Under the pieces are notes generated by a model. That model was not told the origin of the DNA and ran no database searches. It saw only the letters and a list, made by a program, of their open reading frames with translations. Positions 6,580 to 12,297 of a stretch of DNA of 14,736 nucleotides are shown one piece after another. The DNA lies in assembly GCA_036499545.1 (NCBI GenBank), contig DASYDR010000138.1, positions 1 through 14,736 on the forward strand, given 5' to 3'. Source of the stretch: Plastoroseomonas sp036499545 (GTDB lineage Bacteria > Pseudomonadota > Alphaproteobacteria > Acetobacterales > Acetobacteraceae). Within the stretch, counting starts at the first letter, position 1; the number at the start of each line of letters is the position of its first letter. The position numbers and the translations under genes are program-made.

Positions 6580-7872
6580 ATGACCATCACCCGTCGCGGC
6601 CTGCTCGGCACTGCCGGCCTGGCCTCCGCCGCACTCGCCCTGCCGTCCCATGCCCGCGCCCAGTCGCGCGAGGTGGAGCTCAGCGTGCAGTACGGCAATG
6701 CCTCCACGGTGCGCGAGCTGATGGAGCGGGTCGCCGCGGCCTTCATGCAGCAGAATCCTGGCATCCGAGTCAGCTTCCGCGCGCCGGAGACCGACTACGA
6801 AGCGATCCTGCAGCGCAACCTGCGCGACGCCATCACGCATAACCTGCCGGACATCGCCTTCCACGGCCTGAACCGCCAGCGCACGCTGGTGGAGCGCGAC
6901 ATCCCGGTCGACCTTCGTCCCTTCATGCAGGCGGATCGGGAAGTCCCGGCGCTCGGCTATTCCGACAATCTGCTGAGCCTCGGCCAGGTGGGCGACAAGC
7001 AGACCGGCATCGGCTTCTCGCTCTCGACGCCGGTGCTCTACTACAACCTCGACCTGCTGCGCCGCGCCGGGGGCGATCCGGACAAGCTGCCGGCCACCTG
7101 GGAAGACGTGGTGGCGCTTGGGCGCGCCATCCATGGCAGCAGCGAGGGCATCACCGGGATGTTCTTCGACTGGCAGATCACCGGCAACTGGGCGTGGCAG
7201 TCGCAGGTGCTCAGCCGCGGCGGCACCATGCTGAACGCGGCCGAAACCCAGGTCGCCTTCAATGAGGCGGCGGGCCAGGCGGCGATGCGCGACCTCGGCG
7301 TCATGGTGAATGAAGGCCGCATGCCGGACGCGCGCGAGACCACGATGTTCGCCGAGTTCTCCGCCGGCCGCCTGGGCATCCTGATGTGCTCCACCGCCCA
7401 GCTCGGCGGCTTCAACCGCCAGATTGGCGGGCGCTTCCCGATCAAGACCGGCCGCTTCCCGATCCCGGGCCCGAATCCGCGCCTGCCGGCCGGCGGCAAC
7501 GTGGCGATGATGTTCTCCCGCGACGCGGCGAAGCAGCAGGCGGCCTGGAAGTTCATCAAGTTCGCGACCGGGCCGATCGGCGGCACGATGATGGTGAACC
7601 ATACCGGCTACATGCCGGCCACCACGATCCCGGCGCAGCGGGAGGAGCTGCTCGGCCGCTTCTACCGCGACAACCCGAACCACCTCGTCGCCATCCAGCA
7701 GCAGGACGTCATCACCGGCTGGTACGCCTTCCCCGGCCAGAACGCGCTGAAGATCACCGACGTGATCCAGGACCAGATCCAGTCCGTGGTGGCGAAGCGC
7801 GCCGAGCCGGCGGCGGCGCTGACCCGCATGGCTTCCGAAGTGCAGTCCCTGCTGCCCCGCCGCCGGAGCTGA
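6580..7872 (+). CDS. Extracellular solute-binding protein, family 1 (UgpB-like), Tat-exported
   Basis: A 430-residue periplasmic binding protein of the ABC importer. The N-terminus MTITRRGLLGTAGLASAALA is a Tat signal with twin arginine, followed by cleavage near ARAQS. The mature protein begins with the strand VELSVQYGNASTVRELM, contains the family's FMQQNPGIRVSF, LPDIAFHG, a central YYNLDLLRRAGGDPDKLPATWEDVV-type stretch, and FSAGRLGILM, and ends with an AAWKFIKFATG hinge and the usual YMPATT segment. It follows the second permease by 24 bases with AAGGAG at 6566-6571, an ideal RBS 8 bases before the ATG; the strongest RBS of the operon sits on the protein needed in excess. By overall plan it resembles binding proteins for glycerol-3-phosphate, phosphodiesters or oligosaccharides; the ligand is not determinable from sequence alone. 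Confidence 0.9.
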   Translation: MTITRRGLLGTAGLASAALALPSHARAQSREVELSVQYGNASTVRELMERVAAAFMQQNPGIRVSFRAPETDYEAILQRNLRDAITHNLPDIAFHGLNRQRTLVERDIPVDLRPFMQADREVPALGYSDNLLSLGQVGDKQTGIGFSLSTPVLYYNLDLLRRAGGDPDKLPATWEDVVALGRAIHGSSEGITGMFFDWQITGNWAWQSQVLSRGGTMLNAAETQVAFNEAAGQAAMRDLGVMVNEGRMPDARETTMFAEFSAGRLGILMCSTAQLGGFNRQIGGRFPIKTGRFPIPGPNPRLPAGGNVAMMFSRDAAKQQAAWKFIKFATGPIGGTMMVNHTGYMPATTIPAQREELLGRFYRDNPNHLVAIQQQDVITGWYAFPGQNALKITDVIQDQIQSVVAKRAEPAAALTRMASEVQSLLPRRRS

Positions 7873-7873
7873 G

Positions 7874-8758
7874 ATGATGACGACCGCACCGCGCATCGCC
7901 CTGATCTCCGACATCCATCTGAGCCGGGCCCGCCCCTACTTCCACGCGAACTGGGAAATCCTGCTCCAGGACCTGGCGCGGGTGGCACCGGACCTGGTGC
8001 TGGTCGCGGGTGACATCTCGCTCGATGGTCCGCACCGCGAGGACGACCTGATCTTCGCCCGCGCGCAGCTCGACCGGCTGCCGGCGCCCTGGCGCGCGGT
8101 GCCCGGCAACCACGACGTCGGCAACAACATCCCCGACCTGCGCGGGGAGGCGATCGTGACCGAGCCGTTGCGCGCCGCCTGGCTGCGGCATTTCGGCGCC
8201 GATTTCTGGTCGCTCGATATCGGCGGCTGGCGCATCGTCGGGCTCGACAGCCTGATCGGCGGGTCTGGCTTCGCGGCGGAAGCGGAGCAGGTCGCCTTCC
8301 TCGAGCAGGCGGTGCTGGAGGCGGCGGGGCGCAAGGTGGCGCTGCTCCATCACAAGCCGCTCTGTGCCTTCGAACTGCTGGACACCGAGATCAGCCAGTC
8401 CTTCTGGTATCCGGCGACGCGGGAGCCGGTGCTGCGCCTGATGCGCGACGGGCTGATCCACCTCTGCCTCTCGGGCCACCTGCATGAATCGCGCGACCGG
8501 CTGATCGCCGGCGTGCGGCATGTCTGGGCGCCGGGCGTCGCCTTCGTGCAGGACATCGCCGGCGAATATTTGCCGGAGCGCCAGGGCCGCCGCCGCGTCG
8601 GCTACATGACGCTGGAACTCGGCGCCGAGATTCGCGTGACGCTGCGGGAGCCGTCCCAGATGCTGAACATCGATATCGGCGGCTGGCTGCGCAGCGGCGG
8701 CATCGGCCATTACGCGACCCTGGCCGGCGACGCGCCCTATCTCGGGCTGCCGGCCTGA
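7874..8758 (+). CDS. Calcineurin-like metallophosphoesterase
   Basis: A 294-residue cytoplasmic protein (no signal peptide or membrane segment) with the full binuclear-metal motif set of the calcineurin-like/class III phosphodiesterase family: D13 and H15 in ISDIHLS, D47 in GDISLDG, N79 and H80 in GNHDVGN, H159 or H160 in LLHHKP, and H202 and H204 in SGHLHE. Enzymes of this fold hydrolyse phosphodiesters or phosphomonoesters such as glycerophosphodiesters (GpdQ) or cyclic nucleotides (CpdA). It starts one base after the binding-protein stop, so it is a member of the transport operon and takes the place held by ugpQ in enteric ugp operons. This suggests that the imported ligand is, or becomes, a phosphoester; that is inference. 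A tandem ATG at 7874 and 7877 leaves the exact start open by one codon. It is followed by the hairpin at 8763-8791. Confidence 0.9.
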   Translation: MMTTAPRIALISDIHLSRARPYFHANWEILLQDLARVAPDLVLVAGDISLDGPHREDDLIFARAQLDRLPAPWRAVPGNHDVGNNIPDLRGEAIVTEPLRAAWLRHFGADFWSLDIGGWRIVGLDSLIGGSGFAAEAEQVAFLEQAVLEAAGRKVALLHHKPLCAFELLDTEISQSFWYPATREPVLRLMRDGLIHLCLSGHLHESRDRLIAGVRHVWAPGVAFVQDIAGEYLPERQGRRRVGYMTLELGAEIRVTLREPSQMLNIDIGGWLRSGGIGHYATLAGDAPYLGLPA

Positions 8759-8762
8759 TCGC

Positions 8763-8791
8763 GCGGCGGGCGCGGGAGGGGCGCCCGCCGC
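8763..8791. terminator. Strong GC hairpin between convergent genes, probable bidirectional terminator
   Basis: GCGGCGGGCGC (8763-8773) pairs perfectly with GCGCCCGCCGC (8781-8791) around a 7-base loop GGGAGGG. It begins 5 bases after the phosphoesterase stop and lies 25 bases from the stop of the convergent MFS gene. No T-tract follows on either strand, so it may halt polymerase with Rho's help or protect 3' ends. Confidence 0.55.
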
Positions 8792-8815
8792 CGGAGGAGC
8801 CTGGCCGGGCCGGCG

Positions 8816-10072
8816 TCAGGCCGCCTGCTTCATCACCGCCGGGGCCGCGGGCCGCCGCGGCGGTTCCTGCAGGCGTGGCAGGAAGGCCGCCAGCAGCCCG
8901 AGCAGCGGCAGGAAGGAGCAGACCTTGTAGACGGTCGTGATGCTGGTCAGGTCCGCCAGCTCACCGAGCGCCGCGGCGCCGAGGCCGCCCAGGCCGAAGG
9001 AGAAGCCGAAGAACATGCCGGACACCAGCCCGACCTTCCCTGGCAGCAGGTCCTGCGCATAGACCAGGATGGCTGAGAAGGCGGAGGCCATGATCAGCGC
9101 GATCACCACCGCGAGCACCACCGTCCAGGCCAGGTTGGCGTAGGGCAAGGCGAGCGTGAAGGGCAGCGGGCCGATGATCGAGACCCAGATCACCGGCAGG
9201 CGCCCGATCCGGTCTCCGATGAAGCCGCCGGCCAGCGTGCCGATCGCGATCGCGCCGAGGAAGACGAACAGGATGATCTGCGCCGACTGCACCGACACCT
9301 GGAAGCGGTCGATCAGGTAGAAGGTGAAGTAGGAGCTGAGGCTGGCGGAATAGACGTTCTTCGAGAAGAGCAGCGCCACCAGCACCAGCACGGCCAGCAG
9401 GACGCGGCCGCGCGACAGACCGTGTTCCGCCACCTGGGCGCCCTTGCCGCGCGCCGGGCCGCGGCTGACCCGGTTGCGGGCGTACCAGCTGCCGATCTGG
9501 ATCAGGATCAGCATGGCGAGCAGGGCGGCGGCCGAGAACCAGACCAGGCTCGGCTGGCCGTTCGGTACCACGATGAAGGCGGCCAGTAGCGGGCCGGTGG
9601 CCTGGCCGGTATTGCCGCCGACCTGGAACAGCGACTGCGCCAGCCCGTAGCGACCGCCGGAGGCCAGCCGCGCGACCCGCGACGCCTCCGGATGGAAGAC
9701 GGAGGAGCCGATGCCGATCAGCGCCGCGGCCAGCAGGATCACCGGATAGGAATGCGCATGCGCCATCAGCAGCAGGCCGACCAGGGTCGAGCTCATGCCG
9801 ATCGGCAACGAATAGGGCCGCGGGTTGCGGTCGGTATAGAAGCCGACCAGCGGCTGCAGCATCGAGGCGGTGAACTGGAAGGCGAAGGTGATCAGCCCGA
9901 CCTGCCCGAAATCCAACCCGTAGGAGGTCTTCAGCACAGGATAGAGCGCCGGCACCAGCGACTGCATCATGTCGTTCAGCAAATGGCAGAAGCTGAGCGA
10001 GAGGATGACGGCGAAGGTCGTGCCGCCCACCTGGGCGGGCGGGGCGGTGGCAGCTTGGGACGTGTTGCTCAC
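8816..10072 (-). CDS. fsr: MFS transporter, fosmidomycin resistance protein (Fsr) family
   Basis: A 418-residue inner-membrane protein with about twelve hydrophobic segments. The N-terminal half matches what I know of Escherichia coli Fsr closely: SFCHLLNDMMQSLVPALYP, FAFQFTASMLQPLVGFYTD, SLPIGMSSTLVGLLLMA, and the near-invariant GIGSSVFHPEASRVARLASG and YGLAQSLFQVGGNTG. Fsr is a drug:H+ antiporter of the major facilitator superfamily that exports fosmidomycin in E. coli; physiological substrates in other bacteria are unknown. The start is a GTG (codon at 10072-10070) giving MSNTSQAATAP; no better start lies downstream before the first membrane helix. A TATAGT -10-like hexamer is present on the minus strand at 10104-10099, without a good -35. 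The gene is single and convergent with the ABC operon; nothing beside it suggests what it exports. Confidence 0.88.
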   Translation of the reverse strand: MSNTSQAATAPPAQVGGTTFAVILSLSFCHLLNDMMQSLVPALYPVLKTSYGLDFGQVGLITFAFQFTASMLQPLVGFYTDRNPRPYSLPIGMSSTLVGLLLMAHAHSYPVILLAAALIGIGSSVFHPEASRVARLASGGRYGLAQSLFQVGGNTGQATGPLLAAFIVVPNGQPSLVWFSAAALLAMLILIQIGSWYARNRVSRGPARGKGAQVAEHGLSRGRVLLAVLVLVALLFSKNVYSASLSSYFTFYLIDRFQVSVQSAQIILFVFLGAIAIGTLAGGFIGDRIGRLPVIWVSIIGPLPFTLALPYANLAWTVVLAVVIALIMASAFSAILVYAQDLLPGKVGLVSGMFFGFSFGLGGLGAAALGELADLTSITTVYKVCSFLPLLGLLAAFLPRLQEPPRRPAAPAVMKQAA

Positions 10073-10430
10073 GGGACGTTCCGCTTCTTGATGAGCAGAC
10101 TATAGGCCGGTCGCCCGGCACGGCCATCCCGCCCGGCGCAGGCCGGGTTTGCGTTCCGTTGGCGGCGGCGCGCCATGGCAGCGCCGAGGTTCGGGCCACG
10201 GGACCGGATCGGACACTCCCGGAATGGAAGGCAGCATGTGGATGCTAAATATTATTCAGAGTTATAAGTGATAATTTCAGAAGAGAGCTTCTAATCAGAT
10301 CAGTAAAAAACGCGGAATAATGAACTTTCATCTGCAATGAAGATTTGGACGTAAAAAAGGAAGTTCCGGTATTTTTCAGAGCGATGAAGCCACGCACGGG
10401 CATCCTGGCAGCCCGGCAGGGGTGCGCCGG
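10073..10430. other. Gene-free stretch with an AT-rich patch
   Basis: These 358 bases carry no credible gene. Bases 10073-10235 are GC-rich and contain the upstream region of the MFS gene. Bases about 10236-10380 drop sharply in composition: I count 40 G+C in the 120 bases 10261-10380 (33%), against roughly 70% elsewhere. A small AGAAG-AGAG-CTTCT hairpin (about 10279-10292) and a tandem ATCAGATCAG occur in it. I see no transposase, attachment site or RNA gene. Confidence 0.5.
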
Positions 10431-10679
10431 TCATGACGTGGGCACCTTGCCCTTTTCGTTCAGCAATCCTCCGGAGTCGTATGCAAGGATCAGGAAGAGC
10501 AGGCATTCGAACTCCTCCTGTGTCATGGCGCCGTAAAACTCGACCCCCGGCTTCCGCCAGTACCAGTCCGCAACTGGTGTGTATCCACATTGCCGGAGGT
10601 ACGCGGCCGGTCCCGCGTCGCAGGTATTGCCGAAGCGCGCGACCATGCGCTGGACGACGTCCGATTCAGCGCCGCGCAT
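10431..10679 (-). CDS. Small hypothetical protein, 82 residues
   Basis: An 82-residue ORF starting at ATG (10679-10677). The sequence has believable protein character: a first helix SDVVQRMVARFGN, a middle GPAAYLRQCGYTPVADWYW, and an amphipathic helix TQEEFECLLFLILAYDSGG, with three cysteines and several aromatic residues. No family recognised; it has no signal peptide, and the hydrophobic stretch is too short and charged for a typical membrane anchor. GAGGA lies about 12 bases before the ATG, slightly far; a TTG at 10721 would add 14 Arg-rich residues and is less likely. G+C is lower than in neighbouring genes, in line with its position at the edge of the AT-rich patch. It could be a recent acquisition or a remnant of a larger lost unit. 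Confidence 0.5.
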   Translation of the reverse strand: MRGAESDVVQRMVARFGNTCDAGPAAYLRQCGYTPVADWYWRKPGVEFYGAMTQEEFECLLFLILAYDSGGLLNEKGKVPTS

Positions 10680-10872
10680 TGCCGGATCCCATCCTCGCGA
10701 TCGTCGCGACGCGCCGGCCAATGCCGGTGCGGGGACCGTGGCGCGATCCAGCGGGTGTACCTGACGCGTGGCTGCTGCATCCCTCGCTGATGATCGTCGG
10801 CGTCGGGCGCAGGGCCGGCGATGGGAACGGGATGGCGGTCACGGGTGGAGCTACCTCCAAGGCGTGACGTCG

Positions 10873-10995
10873 CTACCGAAGCGATGCCTCCACGGCCATC
10901 TGGTAATCGGTATTGCAGTTGCCGCCGTGCTGCATGGCCGGACAATATTTTGACCGGATCTGCGCCCTGGTCTCCGCGAAGGGACGGGCGCGAAT
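10873..10995 (-). pseudogene. C-terminal fragment of a small Cys-containing protein
   Basis: Between a TGA (minus strand, 10998-10996) and TAG (10875-10873) lies a 40-codon stretch with convincing protein character: FAETRAQIRSKYCPAMQHGG followed by NCNTDYQMAVEASLR. The two cysteines and the acidic/amide-rich composition look like the end of a secreted helical protein. It has no start codon before its internal Met 21, so the N-terminus is missing or in another frame. It lies about 25 bases downstream of the tetR-type stop on the same strand. The family is not recognised; chance coding character cannot be ruled out. The 193 bases from 10680 to 10872, between this and the hypothetical gene, show nothing else. 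Confidence 0.3.
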
Positions 10996-11020
10996 TCACC
11001 GCACGCGATGCACGGGCGAT

Positions 11021-11617
11021 CTATTGCCCGAAGATATGCCGCAGCGCCGTTCGCGTTATCATCGGTACTGAAGCGCGATCGGCGGGCTGCTGCGCCAGGC
11101 CATGGACGATTGCCATCAGCAGGCGGGCAAGATCCGGCCCGGGCATCGGCGGGGTCAGGCCGGCGGCCGCCGCGATGGCATCAAGCAGATCGGCAAGCAC
11201 CGTGATCCTCTTCTCGAAGCCGGCCTGGATCGCATCCGTGAGGGACGGATCGCGGCTGGCGAGCGCATGTGCTTCGGTCACCAGCCAGACCGCAACAGGG
11301 TCGGCCGCATGCTCCGCCGAGAATTGCGCGATGGCGTCGAGTGTCTGCGGCAGATCGGTGGCGGCGAGCGCCCGCAGCCCATCCAGCGTGGCCATCTGCT
11401 TGGTACGCAGGCGCTCGAGCAGGGCCAGGATCATCGCCTCCCGGCTCTCGAAATTCGAGTAGAAGGCGCCCTTGGTGAAGCCGGCCGCGATCGCGACGTC
11501 GTTGACGGACATCCCGCCGAAGCCGCGCTGCGCGACCAGCCGCTCGGCAGCCACCATAAGGGCCTCGCGGGTTTCGGCCTGGGAGCGGGAGCGGGACGTC
11601 AATGATCTGTGAGCCAT
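11021..11617 (-). CDS. TetR/AcrR-family transcriptional regulator
   Basis: A 198-residue regulator of normal family length. The N-terminal HTH (about residues 16-62) reads TREALMVAAERLVAQRGFGG, MSVNDVAIAAGFTKGAFYSN and FESREAMILALLE, a textbook TetR pattern with the GAFYSNF recognition-helix region. The C-terminal part (about 65-190) is all-helical, Ala/Leu-rich, and should bind an unknown small ligand; it has no recognisable subclass motif. The start ATG follows GGGGATACC on the opposite strand, with the palindromes at 11622-11655 immediately upstream. Divergent to it there is a good rightward promoter, but only a broken small gene beyond it, so its original target may be lost. It is not adjacent to the Fsr-like exporter, although a TetR-exporter relation would be plausible. 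Confidence 0.9.
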   Translation of the reverse strand: MAHRSLTSRSRSQAETREALMVAAERLVAQRGFGGMSVNDVAIAAGFTKGAFYSNFESREAMILALLERLRTKQMATLDGLRALAATDLPQTLDAIAQFSAEHAADPVAVWLVTEAHALASRDPSLTDAIQAGFEKRITVLADLLDAIAAAAGLTPPMPGPDLARLLMAIVHGLAQQPADRASVPMITRTALRHIFGQ

Positions 11618-11621
11618 GGGG

Positions 11622-11655
11622 ATACCAATTGATATGTCAAATACCGATAGGTATT
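11622..11655. promoter_or_regulatory. Two palindromes upstream of tetR-type gene, probable TetR operators
   Basis: AATACC-GATA-GGTATT (11640-11655) is a perfect palindrome with a 4-base centre. ATACC-AATT-GATAT (11622-11635) has the same layout with one mismatched pair. Their centres are 19 bases apart. They start 5 bases upstream of the TetR start codon, the usual place for autoregulatory TetR operators. Confidence 0.55.
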
Positions 11656-11657
11656 AC
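11629..11657 (+). promoter_or_regulatory. Rightward promoter overlapping the TetR operators
   Basis: TTGATA (11629-11634, 5/6 to consensus) and TATTAC (11652-11657, 4/6) are spaced by exactly 17 bases. The perfect palindrome lies across the spacer and the -10 element, so bound TetR would block it. It points to the broken gene at 11693-11858. Confidence 0.45.
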
Positions 11658-11692
11658 CATAAAGGTACGCCGATTGGGAAGTGAATACCCTG

Positions 11693-11858
11693 ATGAGTAG
11701 CCTGACTCACGCCACCTTCGCCGCTGGCAAATGGAACGCCGCCGGCGTCGGCCGATCGCAATGCTCGGCGCCTGCAGGGTGCTCGCGGCATCGCCGTCGG
11801 ACTCAGCCTGTCCTGCCTGCTGTGGATGCTGATACTGGCGGCTTTCGTCCGTCACTGA
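11693..11858 (+). pseudogene. Frameshifted small single-span membrane protein gene
   Basis: A start at ATG 11693, preceded by GGGAAG, opens a frame reading MSSLTHATFAAGKWNAAG that continues only into Cys/Arg-rich nonsense. In another frame, open between TGA 11703-11705 and TGA 11856-11858, the codons read ADRNARRLQGARGIAVG, then LSLSCLLWMLILAAFVRH and stop: a basic region plus one clean transmembrane helix. Joining the two near 11740-11765 by a single frameshift would give a protein of roughly 50-55 residues. It lies just downstream of the TetR-overlapped rightward promoter. The function is unknown; a fortuitous hydrophobic frame is possible. A perfect 8-base hairpin (11880-11898, loop TAT) 21 bases after the stop could be its terminator. 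Confidence 0.33.
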
Positions 11859-12111
11859 ACGCCCGCCCGGCTGGCGGATCTGGTGGCTATGCCACCAGCC
11901 AGGGAGAGGATTGCCGCCTGGGCGCCCGATGACCGAGGGGCGACTGGCCCGGAAATCTGAAGAAGTGTCAGCATTGCCCTGAACGCATGCCGTCCGAGTA
12001 CCGGAATACCCGCCGGTTGGATGGGTAACGCCGCATAAATTGGTTTTGACATCGGCATGTTTGCACTCACGGCATGGCTGCCCGCGATTTACATGGAACG
12101 GTGAGGCAAGA

Positions 12112-12132
12112 TTCGGTACTGAGCGCACCGAA
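12112..12132. promoter_or_regulatory. Inverted repeat upstream of the autotransporter gene
   Basis: TTCGGT and ACCGAA form perfect 6-base arms around a 9-base spacer, directly followed by the AT-rich AATAATAA (12135-12142) that could serve as a -10 region. It may be an operator for the autotransporter gene; there is no matching regulator gene nearby. Short arms make chance occurrence possible. Confidence 0.25.
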
Positions 12133-12175
12133 GAAATAATAAGACACGGTAAAGTCACGGATCGGGCATCACATT

Positions 12176-12268
12176 ATGGCCGATCTAATCATTCTACCTT
12201 GTTCCGAGGATTTCGCTGCCGTCTATGGGCAGCGAAATCGTTTTTTGCGGAAATGGTCGAAGTTATGA
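12176..12268 (+). CDS. Possible 30-residue leader ORF spanning a terminator
   Basis: ATG 12176 to TGA 12266-12268 encodes MADLIILPCSEDFAAVYGQR followed by ten mainly basic and hydrophobic residues. The whole intrinsic terminator (12209-12246) lies inside it, and its stop overlaps an in-frame ATG (12265) of the autotransporter frame as ATGA. A ribosome translating it would melt the hairpin. There is no strong Shine-Dalgarno (only GGATCGGG, rather far), so this may be a chance ORF. Confidence 0.22.
   Translation: MADLIILPCSEDFAAVYGQRNRFLRKWSKL
12209..12246 (+). terminator. Intrinsic (Rho-independent) terminator in the autotransporter leader
   Basis: GATTTCGCTGCC (12209-12220) pairs perfectly with GGCAGCGAAATC (12228-12239) around a 7-base loop, followed by G and six T (12241-12246). 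This is a textbook terminator for rightward transcription. There is no intact rightward gene for more than 3 kb to its left, and the autotransporter start is only 52 bases to its right. Confidence 0.8.
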
Positions 12269-12297
12269 GAAGGCAAGATCGGCAAAGGGGCGTCTCC

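Larger units (their letters stand above)
11859..12297. other. 439-base gene-poor stretch and leader region of the autotransporter gene
   Basis: No intact conventional gene is seen. In order it contains a perfect hairpin CTGGTGGC-TAT-GCCACCAG (11880-11898), an isolated TTGACA (12046-12051) with no matching -10, an inverted repeat TTCGGT-N9-ACCGAA (12112-12132) followed by AT-rich AATAATAA, a 30-codon ORF (12176-12268), an intrinsic terminator (12209-12246), and the ribosome-binding site AAAGGGG (12284-12290) of the autotransporter gene. Confidence 0.5.

Noticed and set aside
5689..7914. Very long antisense open frame (741 codons, minus strand) across the permease and binding-protein genes
   Set aside because: The product is His/Arg/Asp/Gln-rich without domains, and the other strand encodes clear ABC transporter proteins; long antisense frames are expected at this G+C.
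10523..10999. Minus-strand open frame of 158 codons overlapping the 82-residue gene
   Set aside because: Its product is Arg/Ser/Pro-rich without structure, and a different frame of the same DNA gives more natural protein sequence in both halves.
12046..12051. Consensus TTGACA as a promoter for the autotransporter
   Set aside because: No -10-like hexamer occurs at 15-19 bases downstream; the stretch there is ACGGCATGG-like.
11637..12158. Minus-strand open frame of 173 codons between tetR and the autotransporter
   Set aside because: Sequence is low-order, rich in Arg/Ser/Gly with no pattern, and runs through operators and the hairpin; no RBS or family.
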